The notes beneath the pieces were generated by a model. That model was given only the letters and a program-made list of their open reading frames with translations, made no database searches and had not been told where the DNA came from. The position numbers were made by a program, and so were the translations under genes. From assembly GCA_026874595.1 (NCBI GenBank), contig JAPPUL010000095.1, forward strand, positions 1,736,001 to 1,800,000: a DNA stretch of 64,000 nucleotides. Direction: 5' to 3'. Positions within the stretch are counted from its first letter, which is position 1. Each line of letters opens with the position of its first letter. Source of the stretch: Sipunculus nudus. Taxonomy: Eukaryota > Annelida > Sipuncula > Golfingiida > Sipunculidae. Shown piece after piece: positions 43,884 to 52,591 of this stretch.

Positions 43884-44663
43884 GAATCTAATAATAATTG
43901 CGTTCATAAAGTAGTCAGCAATGATTATACTAATACTTGCAATAACAACAGCTCGGGTCGTAGATTTACCAACACCCTCAGCTCCACCATAAGTCTCAAA
44001 ACCATAAAAACACCCTACAACAGCCATAATAGCTCCAAACACACTAGCTTTCATAAGACCTCCTCCAATATCAAGTAAATCTACATATGTAACAGTCTGC
44101 TGAATATAAATATTTAAATTTTGATCAAACATACTAGTAGCCACGATAGCACCTCCAGCTATACCAATTATATCTGCAAACATTGTAAGAAGCGGAAATA
44201 CTATAATAGATGCTATAAATCTAGGTACAGCAAGATATTGTACCGGGTTTGTAGATAATATAATAAGTGCATCAATCTGCTCGGTAACCTTCATAGTTCC
44301 AATCTCAGCCGCTATCGCAGAACCCATTCGGCCCGTTATCATTAAGGCCATAAGGGTTGGGCCAAGCTCCCTTACAAATGAAAGTCCTACTACTGCTCCT
44401 ATGTATTGCGATGTCCCCTGTAACTTTGCTTCTAAAGTAAAACCAAGTTGTAAAGCAAATACCATACCTGTTGATAATGCCGTTAGCATTACAACTGGAA
44501 TTGAATCGTAGCCTATCCTTACAAGTTGATCAATTAAGTTCCTACTAAAAAAGGGGCGCCGTAAACTTAAATAAACAATGTCAAAGAAAAGCTTTATACC
44601 TCGCCCTATGGCCTCTATATTTTTTAATACTATGTCCAAGAACTTAAGTATAACGTTTTTCAT
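43872..44663 (-). CDS. mlaE: MlaE/YrbE-family ABC transporter permease
   Basis: A 263-residue inner-membrane permease of the phospholipid-trafficking MCE/Mla transporter. Family features: QLVRIGYDSIPVVMLTA near the N-terminus, GLSFVRELGPTLMALMITGRMGSAIAAEIGTM near residue 91, and the C-terminal GFETYGGAEGVGKSTTRAVV segment. Five to six membrane helices. The ATPase (mlaF) and MCE (mlaD) genes that normally follow are absent; downstream is the Maf gene on the opposite strand. The gene lies 18 bp after dnaB, at the end of the rpsF-dnaB cluster. Confidence 0.92.
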   Translation of the reverse strand: MKNVILKFLDIVLKNIEAIGRGIKLFFDIVYLSLRRPFFSRNLIDQLVRIGYDSIPVVMLTALSTGMVFALQLGFTLEAKLQGTSQYIGAVVGLSFVRELGPTLMALMITGRMGSAIAAEIGTMKVTEQIDALIILSTNPVQYLAVPRFIASIIVFPLLTMFADIIGIAGGAIVATSMFDQNLNIYIQQTVTYVDLLDIGGGLMKASVFGAIMAVVGCFYGFETYGGAEGVGKSTTRAVVIASISIIIADYFMNAIIIRFLSI

Positions 44664-44681
44664 ACAAATTCTTCTTATCTT

Positions 44682-46040
44682 TTAATCTCTTTTAAGATTA
44701 TTAAAACGTGCCAAGCTAGGATTGAATAGAAGGTTTACAACACCTGTTGGACCATTTCTTTGCTTTGCTACAATAAGCTCAGCTGTTCCTTTGCCTTCTT
44801 TGTTATTAGGATTGTAATATTCATCTCTATATATAAATAACACAATATCTGCATCTTGTTCAAGTGCTCCAGAGTCTCTTAAATCTGATAACCTCGGTCT
44901 ATGATCTCCTCCCCTTATTTCTACTTGTCTTGATAGCTGTGATAACGCTAAAATAGTTATATTAAGTTCGCGTGCAAGGGTTTTTAGTGACCTAGATATC
45001 TCTGCTATCTCATTTTGCCGTCCTTCTGTCCTTTTATTGCTTGCTATTGATATTAGTTGCAAGTAATCTATTATTATTAAGCTCAAATCTTCTTGAGAGG
45101 CAAGACGTCTTGCTTTTGCTCTTATCTCAAGAGGGGTTATCGATGGCGTGTCGTCTATAAATATCTTTGTTGTAGATAAGAGTGATACCGAGTCTGTTAT
45201 ACGATAAAAGTCATCCTTCTCAAGCTTACCTGTTCGAATCTTTTGAGAGTCTACCCCACTATTTGAGCTTATCAAACGTTGGCATAGCTGGCTTTTGGAC
45301 ATCTCTAAAGAAAAAAATGCTATGGCTTTATCTGTTTTTAATGCTATGTTTTCTGTTAGGTTAAGAGCTAATGCTGTCTTACCCATTGAAGGACGTGCTG
45401 CTAATATGATTAAATCTGAGGCTTGAAATCCGCCTGTTAATGAGTCTAAATCAAAAAATTTACTTGGAATCCCAGTTATCTTATTCTTACTATGATAAAG
45501 TATTTCTATGTAATCTACTGCCTCACTTAGTGCTGGCTTTATCTCTTCAAATCCACCCCCTATCCGCTTATTTGCTATCTCAAATATCTTTGATTCTGCC
45601 CGGTCTATTAAATCATCTGAACGATCACTTTCACTATTTGCTTCTTTTATTAAGTCTGTACATATTTTTATAAGACGTCTTAACTCAGCCTTCTCTTTTA
45701 ATATCTTTATGTAGTATTCAGCGTTTGATGATGTTGGAAGTGTATTTACTATATCGTCTAAGTATTCTGCGCCCCCTCCTTGCACAAATACTGTTTTCCC
45801 GCTAAGTTTATTATGTACTGTTATTAAATCTATTGGTATATTTTCTTCGTATAACTCAAGTATTGTAGAGACTATCTCTTTGTGGAGGTCATAGTAAAAA
45901 TCATCAATTGATACGCTTTCTGCTACCTCTCCAAGCACCTCTTTATCAATTAATATTGATGCTATTACTGCTTGCTCTATCTCTTTTTTATATGGTCCTC
46001 TATTTTCTAACAGTGAAGTCTTTTCCATTACATAAACCAA
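44682..46040 (-). CDS. dnaB: Replicative DNA helicase DnaB
   Basis: A 452-residue hexameric helicase. The N-terminal domain starts around EIEQAVIASILIDKE; the RecA-like domain has Walker A AARPSMGKT near residue 212, FSLEMSK, Walker B SLIIIDYLQLI near 321, LSQLSRQVE, and the arginine-finger region DADIVLFIYRDEYY. No intein. Two start ATGs (46040 and 46028) are possible. It is the fifth gene of rpsF-ssb-rpsR-rplI-dnaB, a classic bacterial order. Confidence 0.97.
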   Translation of the reverse strand: MVYVMEKTSLLENRGPYKKEIEQAVIASILIDKEVLGEVAESVSIDDFYYDLHKEIVSTILELYEENIPIDLITVHNKLSGKTVFVQGGGAEYLDDIVNTLPTSSNAEYYIKILKEKAELRRLIKICTDLIKEANSESDRSDDLIDRAESKIFEIANKRIGGGFEEIKPALSEAVDYIEILYHSKNKITGIPSKFFDLDSLTGGFQASDLIILAARPSMGKTALALNLTENIALKTDKAIAFFSLEMSKSQLCQRLISSNSGVDSQKIRTGKLEKDDFYRITDSVSLLSTTKIFIDDTPSITPLEIRAKARRLASQEDLSLIIIDYLQLISIASNKRTEGRQNEIAEISRSLKTLARELNITILALSQLSRQVEIRGGDHRPRLSDLRDSGALEQDADIVLFIYRDEYYNPNNKEGKGTAELIVAKQRNGPTGVVNLLFNPSLARFNNLKRD

Positions 46041-46145
46041 GTTTTACATATAGCTCTTTTTTTTTAAAAGCTATCATTATAAAACGGTTATTATTAATTC
46101 CTCATTATAATTATTTTAGGTGATTTTTTTATTTATATGCAGCCT

Positions 46146-46784
46146 TTAATTTGTTTCTTCTTTAACATCTTCTTCTTTTTTCTCTATATCCTCACTCTCT
46201 TCTTTTAGTGATTCTTTAGCTTCGACAACTTCTTTAACATCTTCTTCTTTAACACTTTCTTCTTTAACACTTTCTTCTTTAACACTTTCTTCTTTAACAC
46301 TTTCTTCTTTAACACTTTCTTCTTTAACACTTTCTTCTTTGTCTTTTATAATTACTTTTAGTTTTGCTAGCATCTCTCCATATAGTTCTACCAAAACCTC
46401 TCTTGTTCCTAGTTCCCGTATGGATGTATTTAATTGGATCGCGCGCTTCTCAACAACGATTTCCTGCTCTGATAACCTTTGATGTATATCGTTTTTATTT
46501 ACTGACCCAAATAATTTCCCTTTTTCACCTACGTTTTCTTCAAATATTAGCTCAAGACCATCTAGTTTATCATATAAACTCTTTGATTTCTCGCCTTTAA
46601 TCTCTTTCCGTTTTTTTATCTCTTCTTGTTCTTCTTCCAGCTTCATTAATGTGTATTTATTGTATACTACTGCATAGGAAAATGGAATTAGATAATTTCT
46701 TGCATAGCCTGCCTTCACATTCTTTATATCTCCCTCTTCTCCTAGTCCGTATACATCTTTTTTTAATATTACTTTTGTTTGCAT
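46146..46784 (-). CDS. rplI: Large-subunit ribosomal protein bL9 with repetitive acidic tail
   Basis: A 212-residue L9. The usual ~148 residues are present: MQTKVILKKDVYGLGEEGDI, VKAGYARNYLIPFSYAV, the long connecting helix and the C-terminal domain (KLFGSVNKNDI, TREVLVELYGEMLAKLKV). It then continues for about 65 residues of Glu/Lys/Val/Ser repeats, including six perfect SVKEE copies from a 15-bp tandem repeat. AAGGT precedes the ATG. The tail is unusual for L9 and probably disordered. Confidence 0.95.
   Translation of the reverse strand: MQTKVILKKDVYGLGEEGDIKNVKAGYARNYLIPFSYAVVYNKYTLMKLEEEQEEIKKRKEIKGEKSKSLYDKLDGLELIFEENVGEKGKLFGSVNKNDIHQRLSEQEIVVEKRAIQLNTSIRELGTREVLVELYGEMLAKLKVIIKDKEESVKEESVKEESVKEESVKEESVKEESVKEEDVKEVVEAKESLKEESEDIEKKEEDVKEETN
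46251..46340 (-). repeat. 15-bp x6 in-frame tandem repeat in rplI
   Basis: Six perfect copies of AACACTTTCTTCTTT (plus strand), encoding SVKEE x6 in the L9 tail. This is the longest perfect repeat array in the window. Confidence 0.97.
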
Positions 46785-46849
46785 TGTTTACCTTAGTTTA
46801 ATCTCTTTTACTTTTAATAAAGACTGTTGCTTTATAGCCTTTTAGTAGA

Positions 46850-47323
46850 TTAGGTTCCTCGCTCTGTATAAGACAATAGCGCTATTGTTCGAGCCCTCTT
46901 TATTTCTCTTATGACTAGTCTGTGATGTTTTGCACAAAAGCCACTTAGTCGTCTTGGTAATATCTTGCCTCGTTCTGTTATAAATCTTTTTAGAAAATAT
47001 ACATTCTTATAATCTATTTCTCCTATAAAATCTTTTGTGCAGACTTTGCAGACTTTTTTTCTATAGTAAAAGCTACTACTTCCAGCTTTTTTTGTATAAT
47101 TTGGTCTTTGGGTTTTGAATTGCTGATTTTGATACGGAGGCCTTTCTCGTCTACTATCTCCCTTTTCAATTCTTTCTGTTCTTTCTACTTTCCTATCTCC
47201 TCTATTATCTCTACTCTCTCCTGTTGTTTCTCTTCTATCCCCTTCTTCTACTTTATGGGGTTTCTCTTCTCGTTTAACTTCATCCTGTTCTTCACTGGCT
47301 TTTTTACTTATCTCTTCTTCCAT
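46850..47323 (-). CDS. rpsR: Small-subunit ribosomal protein bS18 with long charged N-terminal extension
   Basis: A 157-residue S18; the normal protein is about 75-90. The core occupies residues ~85-157: [48 protein letters not shown] and [13 protein letters not shown]-type end (here [17 protein letters not shown]). Cys positions suggest a zinc-binding S18. The first ~80 residues are highly charged (Glu/Arg/Lys, then Gln/Asn) and probably disordered. AGGG lies upstream of the ATG. Located between ssb and rplI. Confidence 0.95.
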   Translation of the reverse strand: MEEEISKKASEEQDEVKREEKPHKVEEGDRRETTGESRDNRGDRKVERTERIEKGDSRRERPPYQNQQFKTQRPNYTKKAGSSSFYYRKKVCKVCTKDFIGEIDYKNVYFLKRFITERGKILPRRLSGFCAKHHRLVIREIKRARTIALLSYTERGT

Positions 47324-47404
47324 TTATAATTTACCCTACTTTGAATTTTTGTTATTTTATGATTTTATGTCTTTATATATTGACTATCTTAAAAATAGAG
47401 CATC

Positions 47405-47863
47405 TTAAAATGGTATATCGTCATCAGCTTCAAACTCTCCGAGATTATTACCATTTTCTTTAGTTCCAGGCATATCTACTCTGGAACTTTCTTCATCTAC
47501 ACTTCTCTCAGCTCTTAATTCTTTCTTTTGTTGAGATGGGCTTAAAAACTGTATCCTATCTGCTACTATCTCTACTTTAGAGCGTTTTCCTCCGCTTTGA
47601 TCTTCCCATCTATTTTGGCGTAGATAGCCTTGAACTCCAATTTGTTGACCTTTTGTAAGATATGAGTTTGATAGCTCTGCTGTCTTGCCAAATGTTATTA
47701 TGTCAAAATAATATACTTCGTCCTCTTGATTAGTATCTTTACGGCCTGCTCGGTTTACTGCAAGGCCTATAGGGCATATTGCAACCCCACTCTTTGAATA
47801 CCTAAGTTCTGTGTCTCGAGTTAGCCTTCCTATTAACGTAACTTGGTTTATATCCCATCCCAT
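47405..47863 (-). CDS. ssb: Single-stranded DNA-binding protein
   Basis: A 152-residue SSB with one OB fold (residues 1-105: INQVTLIGRLTRDTELRY, GVAICPIGLAVNR, VYYFDIITFGKTAEL, GQQIGVQGYLRQNRWED) and a variable linker ending in the acidic tip FEADDDIPF that recruits partner proteins. The ATG at 47863 is chosen: GAGG lies 6 nt upstream, whereas the in-frame TTG at 47875 does not have one. Second gene of the rpsF-ssb-rpsR cluster. Confidence 0.97.
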   Translation of the reverse strand: MGWDINQVTLIGRLTRDTELRYSKSGVAICPIGLAVNRAGRKDTNQEDEVYYFDIITFGKTAELSNSYLTKGQQIGVQGYLRQNRWEDQSGGKRSKVEIVADRIQFLSPSQQKKELRAERSVDEESSRVDMPGTKENGNNLGEFEADDDIPF

Positions 47864-47903
47864 TATATGCCTCAATCATATTATATTTTAACTTTTTAAC
47901 TTA

Positions 47904-47935
47904 CAGATATAAGTAAACTCAGATATAAGTAAACT
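47904..47935. repeat. 16-bp x2 tandem duplication between rpsF and ssb
   Basis: Two perfect copies of CAGATATAAGTAAACT fill most of the spacer directly after the rpsF stop codon. Confidence 0.92.
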
Positions 47936-48346
47936 CTATTTACTCTCTACTTCTTGTCCCTGTTTATATCTTCTATCATAGGGTTGGGCATAGGGTTGGG
48001 GCACTCCGCTCTGATTAGCAGACCGTGTGTTTGTCATACCACTGCCACTTGATTTAAGCTTCTTATCGTTGTATACTATACACATATATTTTAATATATC
48101 TTCTTTAAGTTTAATCTCACTATCCAGACCCTTTATAGCATTAGGTTGTGCTTGGAAGTATACTATACAATAATATCCCTTATTTTGTTTCTTTATTGGG
48201 TAAGCAAGCGTCTTAACTCCTATGTCCTCCACTTTTTCTATAGAACAATCATTTCCTTTGAGCATAGACAAAACATCCTCTTTGCTCTTTTCATGCTCTA
48301 GCACATTTAGTATAAACATAATCTCATATTTTTTTCTGCTTAGCAA
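47936..48346 (-). CDS. rpsF: Small-subunit ribosomal protein bS6
   Basis: A 136-residue S6. Residues 1-95 are the normal fold: KKYEIMFILNV, VEDIGVKTLAYPIKKQNKGYYCIVYFQ, KEDILKYMCIV. A Gln/Ser/Tyr-rich tail of about 35 residues follows (SGVPQPYAQPYDRRYKQG). The TTG start has AAGGGTGA upstream. It opens the rpsF-ssb-rpsR-rplI-dnaB cluster; S6 binds S18 in the 30S platform. Confidence 0.95.
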   Translation of the reverse strand: MLSRKKYEIMFILNVLEHEKSKEDVLSMLKGNDCSIEKVEDIGVKTLAYPIKKQNKGYYCIVYFQAQPNAIKGLDSEIKLKEDILKYMCIVYNDKKLKSSGSGMTNTRSANQSGVPQPYAQPYDRRYKQGQEVESK

Positions 48347-48433
48347 TATTTCACCCTTAAGATTGACTTTAAAATGCTAAATTATAAACAGCATTTAACA
48401 CTTTGTCAACACAATAGTTTTATTTATCTTTTT

Positions 48434-50923
48434 TTATCCTAATTCTGAAAGCTTCTTAAGATATAATTCCTGTTCCTCAGTAGATTTACCTAAAGACTTT
48501 AATATTTCAATACGTTCAGACATATATGTATATGCATTTTTGTAATCACCTTTTAAAACATATCCGTATACTATGCCAAGACAAGATGTTGCAACTTCAG
48601 GCAGATTAGATTTCTGTTTTTCTTCTTTGTAGGCTATTTGATATATTTCAAATGCTTTATTCGTGTTACCACTTGTTTCATATGCATACGCAAGCCTGTT
48701 ATAATTAAACGGGATTTTAGGATTTAAAGTTTCGTTGATAGGGATAAATGTATTGTAATATTCTATAGCATCTTGAGCATTACCAGATGCAATGCTTGCA
48801 TCTCCTAGGTACTTAGTTGTAAGAGCTAGCATCCTGGGGTCATTCTGAGTTTGCCTGTATGGAAGTGTAGATTCCAATGCTTTTGTTGCCTCATTATATT
48901 TCCCAGTCTCAACATAAGCCTGCCCAAGGTTTAACGCTACCGCAGCATTATCTTTAGGGATATCATTTTCTGATAATATATTATAACCCTTCTCATATTC
49001 TAACACAGCTTCTTCAACTTTACCTTGTTTATAAAGAACAAGACCTATATTGTTGTGCGATATCGCTATGCTGTATTGGTCGCCAAGCTCTTGAGCAATT
49101 TCTAAAGCTTTATTATACTCTTGAAGCGCCTTATCATTATCATCTGCTGCATAATGCAAAGCTCCGATATTGTTATGTATGGCTATAAGACGGGGTTTAG
49201 CAGGACCGTTAGAATAATTTAATGCTTTGTTGTAATTTTCAATAGCAAGCTCAGTTTCATTTTGATCTTGATATATAGCCGCAAGATTGATGTAATTGTT
49301 CCTAAGCCCAGGCTTAATACCCAGCTTTGTATCTATTTCAATAGATTTTTGAATATAGCTTAAAGCCTTGTCATATTCCCCTTTCTTTTGATAAACGAGG
49401 CCCAAGACACTGTATGAAGAGGATATATCAGGAACAGAACCCGAATCTTCATTAATGGAGATAGCGTTATTGATGTTATCAATTGCCTCATCATATTTGC
49501 CAAGCCTGTACTGCACAAGCGCAATATTTCTAAGGAACGTAGCGGTAAATGGACGTGCACCGATCTGCTGGCTTGCAGACAAAGCCTGGCTGACATTATC
49601 CATAGCAGGATAAAAAAGCCCACGTTTTAGATTAATAATTCCTATATGGTTGTTATATAGTATAGGACTTGTTATTGAATTAATCTTTCTGCCAGCTTCC
49701 TCAGCCTTCTTGTAAAAATCTAGTGCATCATTGTATTGACCTGTAAGGCGAGCGACCTCACCTAAGTTGTTATAAATTGTAATAATTGGATAAGAGTTTT
49801 TAAGTGTCTTTAAAGATTCAAGTGCTCTTTGCAGGTAATTTTTAGCTTTAGAATAATTGCCTTTACTAATTTCTATTTCAGCAATATAGTTTAGAGGAAT
49901 TGCCTCCCCTGGTTTATCATCAAATTGTCTTCTTAAAGCGAGAGAATTGTTGAAGAACTTTAGAGCCTTATCATAAAAGCCTTGAGTCCGATAAACATAT
50001 CCGATATTGTTACTAATAACAGCAACGTTTCTACTTAGTAACTGTTCACGATAAAAGATAAGAGAACGTTTGAATGAAGATAGAGCCTTATCATATTCAC
50101 CTATTCTAGTATAAATGAACCCGACATTATTGCTACTGTATGCGATACCAGCGTCATTGTTAATCTCTTCATTTATCTGAAGAGCTTGCTTATGAAGGAT
50201 TAAAGCGTTTTCGTAATCGCCCCGAGCCTGAGCGATTCTGCCAAGCCAAGCAACAGACCTGGCTTCTTCGGTTTTAATTTTAAGCTCCTTACTGATATTC
50301 AAAGCGATGGTACCATGCTTATAAGCCTGCTCAAACTGCCCTTGATAGAAGTAAAGCTCTGCTAGATTAATATTAGAAGAGTACACTCCGATACGTATTT
50401 TATTTTTCTCGCTATTATTAAGCGCGATATTATAATTCTTGAGAGCGTTATCGTAATCGCCTTGCAATGTAAAAATGAGTCCAATGAGGTTATGAGCCTC
50501 ATGGTCTTCAGGATTATTCTTAAGAGCCTGAGCTAACAAATCCTGAGCAGTTTTGATATCGCCAAGGTCAACTTCTATTTCAGCACGACGGACCAAAGGG
50601 TTAGTAACAAGAGATTTATATTCCTGTTCAGATATATTTTTGTCTTGGATTTTGCTACTACCTTCATCTTTGGCATTAGTTTGAGTGTTTTGAACTTTAG
50701 AGACAACTTGCTTAGCGTCTTGTTTGACATCGTCGCTTATCTTTTCAGCAGATTCTTTTTGCTTGTTAAGCTGTTCAGACTTTTGTATGACATCGTCTTT
50801 TATATCGTCTTTATTTTGTTCCTGTCCTGGCAAATGGTTGTAGAGGTTTTTAGATAAGAGGGTAGTAGAGCTTAAAAAGAATATAAACGTAAATAATATA
50901 AATGTCTTAAATAAGTAATTCAT
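48434..50923 (-). CDS. Large periplasmic TPR-repeat protein
   Basis: An 829-residue protein: signal peptide (about residues 1-24, ending LLSKN), a ~90-residue charged Gln/Lys/Asp linker, then roughly seventeen consecutive TPR units (residues ~115-800) of the NIG.(I/V)Y...G.Y.KAL..Y..AL type. TPR arrays of this length usually act as protein-binding superhelices. It has a good SD (GGAG) and a candidate promoter at 51009-51037. It is upstream of rpsF on the same strand but has near-neutral G/C skew, so it seems unrelated to that cluster. Confidence 0.85.
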   Translation of the reverse strand: MNYLFKTFILFTFIFFLSSTTLLSKNLYNHLPGQEQNKDDIKDDVIQKSEQLNKQKESAEKISDDVKQDAKQVVSKVQNTQTNAKDEGSSKIQDKNISEQEYKSLVTNPLVRRAEIEVDLGDIKTAQDLLAQALKNNPEDHEAHNLIGLIFTLQGDYDNALKNYNIALNNSEKNKIRIGVYSSNINLAELYFYQGQFEQAYKHGTIALNISKELKIKTEEARSVAWLGRIAQARGDYENALILHKQALQINEEINNDAGIAYSSNNVGFIYTRIGEYDKALSSFKRSLIFYREQLLSRNVAVISNNIGYVYRTQGFYDKALKFFNNSLALRRQFDDKPGEAIPLNYIAEIEISKGNYSKAKNYLQRALESLKTLKNSYPIITIYNNLGEVARLTGQYNDALDFYKKAEEAGRKINSITSPILYNNHIGIINLKRGLFYPAMDNVSQALSASQQIGARPFTATFLRNIALVQYRLGKYDEAIDNINNAISINEDSGSVPDISSSYSVLGLVYQKKGEYDKALSYIQKSIEIDTKLGIKPGLRNNYINLAAIYQDQNETELAIENYNKALNYSNGPAKPRLIAIHNNIGALHYAADDNDKALQEYNKALEIAQELGDQYSIAISHNNIGLVLYKQGKVEEAVLEYEKGYNILSENDIPKDNAAVALNLGQAYVETGKYNEATKALESTLPYRQTQNDPRMLALTTKYLGDASIASGNAQDAIEYYNTFIPINETLNPKIPFNYNRLAYAYETSGNTNKAFEIYQIAYKEEKQKSNLPEVATSCLGIVYGYVLKGDYKNAYTYMSERIEILKSLGKSTEEQELYLKKLSELG

Positions 50924-51247
50924 AAGTATACTCCAAGAATGAGAATAAGTTAAAAAATAAAGGCACAGCTAAACAAAAAGCACCCAAAAGTAACCTTTAC
51001 TATACTTTATAATAATACACAATAAAATAATAGTCAACGTAAATAACTAACAAAAGGTATATATTGTAAAGTACATGGTAACTATAAGTAATATATACAA
51101 AATTTGTTAAAAAAAAAAGATATAAAGCTTCAGGATAGATTATCGAGATTTTTTAGTAAAAAATAAAAAAAAGTAAAATTATATTATAAGAAAGTAATAA
51201 GTTATAAGAAAAAGTTGTTACAAATGAGTTTTTCAAGCTAAAAGACG
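50924..51247. other. Divergent intergenic region
   Basis: 324 bp of very AT-rich sequence between the leftward TPR gene and the rightward HhH gene. It contains the leftward promoter candidate at 51009-51037 and long A/T runs near 51110-51175. No gene or hairpin is convincing, and no rightward promoter can be picked with confidence. Confidence 0.5.
51009..51037 (-). promoter_or_regulatory. Candidate sigma-70 promoter for the large TPR gene
   Basis: On the minus strand, TTGACT (51037-51032), a 17-nt spacer and TATTAT (51014-51009), each one mismatch from consensus, about 85-115 nt upstream of the TPR start codon. Confidence 0.5.
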
Positions 51248-52591
51248 ATGTCAAACAGCGGAAATGGAGGAGGGACGGTTTACAGATTCAGCATATTACT
51301 TATTATATTTTTGTTACTAATCCCTAAATTAGCAAAGGCCTCACAATATACAACCTACGCGAAATTAAATAGTGGAACAAACCTGCTTTCATTATACTCA
51401 AGCGCAACAGAACAAGAAAGGAAGGGAAAAACCTTTTACCTGTCAGGCTATGGGCAATATGGATTTGATGGTAATAGCTATTACGGTTATATACTAGGAG
51501 CCTATGCAAAGTATTTCGGAGAGCTGTCGATATCGTACGTAGAACGCGACAAAGTGGAATTAGTAGGTATAAAAGAGAAAGAGAGCGCATATAATATATC
51601 GTATGGAAATAATATAGGGATATTTGGATTTGTCTTAAGCGCAAATATAATTGACGCATTTCATAAGAAGGCATTTGGTATAACAAAACACTTTCTCTAT
51701 TCCTGGAATATAGGATTAAGCTTAAAGCCAGCAAGCTATATTTTAATAGAAGCAGGGGTATTAGATTTTGGAAAGCAAGCGGCATCAAAAAACAGTATAA
51801 GGATAAAAGAAAAGAGCGAATATGTGTATGCGGGAGTCTCGATATTTATCTTAAACAATTTATTATTTAGGTTCACAAGTCATATTTTCCGAGAGAATCG
51901 AGTAAAAATAGGAGTATACCTAAGGTATACGCTATTAGACGAGTTACTAAGCTTTGAAAGTTTATTTACAACGGAGCCGCTGGGTTTTGGGATATTTTTG
52001 AAAGTGAAAACGAAATACGTATCCCTTCGGGCAGGATTTATGTTTGAGAGTAAAGATAAGTATACGGGGATATTCGGGTTAAGCGTATATCTAGAATCGA
52101 GTTCTTCTGACAAAATCTATACAGGGATCCCAGAATTGATAGAAGAGGGAGAAAAAGAGAAAAAGAAAGTTTTAAAAGCGGATGGTATAAATATAAATAC
52201 AGCAAACGCAAGAGAACTAATGAAGCTGCCGGGTATAGGTGCTAAGATTAGTGCACGTATAATAGAATATAGGAAGAAGCATGGAGAGTTTGTATCTAAA
52301 GAAGCGCTACTTAAAGTAGTAGGTATAGGCCTGGTAAAATTTGCAAAGATAAAGCCTTATATAAGCGTTGGTGATGTAAATCCTTTAAAGAGTATAGATA
52401 ATTGGAAGATGAAAGACTTTATAAGAGAGCTTGGGTTCTCAGCGTTGTTATCGCGTAGATTAGAACTATATATAATAGCAAACAAGCCAGTAAGATATCC
52501 AGAGAATCTATTAATGGTAGAAGGGTTTGGATATAAAGAGCTAAAAAAGTTAAAGGAACGGCTGCAAAAATATGGGGTTAAAGAGGAGTAA
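51248..52591 (+). CDS. Outer-membrane-like protein with ComEA-type helix-hairpin-helix domain
   Basis: A 447-residue protein: signal peptide (about residues 12-32, ending LAKAS), ~250 residues of alternating beta-strand pattern (FYLSGYGQYGF, YGYILGAYAKYFGELSISYV, VKIGVYLRYTLL, VSLRAGFMFES) suggesting an outer-membrane barrel, then a ComEA-like helix-hairpin-helix domain at ~315-375 (ININTANARELMKLPGIGAK, ARIIEYRKKHGEF, LLKVVGIGLVKFAKIKPYI) and a further ~70-residue helical tail. HhH domains bind DNA without sequence preference. No strong SD at the ATG. Its end overlaps the next barrel gene by 20 bp, so the two proteins are translationally coupled. Confidence 0.75.
   Translation: MSNSGNGGGTVYRFSILLIIFLLLIPKLAKASQYTTYAKLNSGTNLLSLYSSATEQERKGKTFYLSGYGQYGFDGNSYYGYILGAYAKYFGELSISYVERDKVELVGIKEKESAYNISYGNNIGIFGFVLSANIIDAFHKKAFGITKHFLYSWNIGLSLKPASYILIEAGVLDFGKQAASKNSIRIKEKSEYVYAGVSIFILNNLLFRFTSHIFRENRVKIGVYLRYTLLDELLSFESLFTTEPLGFGIFLKVKTKYVSLRAGFMFESKDKYTGIFGLSVYLESSSSDKIYTGIPELIEEGEKEKKKVLKADGININTANARELMKLPGIGAKISARIIEYRKKHGEFVSKEALLKVVGIGLVKFAKIKPYISVGDVNPLKSIDNWKMKDFIRELGFSALLSRRLELYIIANKPVRYPENLLMVEGFGYKELKKLKERLQKYGVKEE

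Noticed and set aside
44682-46040. Possible replication origin near dnaB and the strand-bias switch
   Set aside because: No dnaA, dnaN, gyrB or cluster of DnaA boxes is present, and several switches occur in the window.
46251-46340. Possible CRISPR array
   Set aside because: Units are 15 bp, contiguous without spacers, and lie in frame within rplI.
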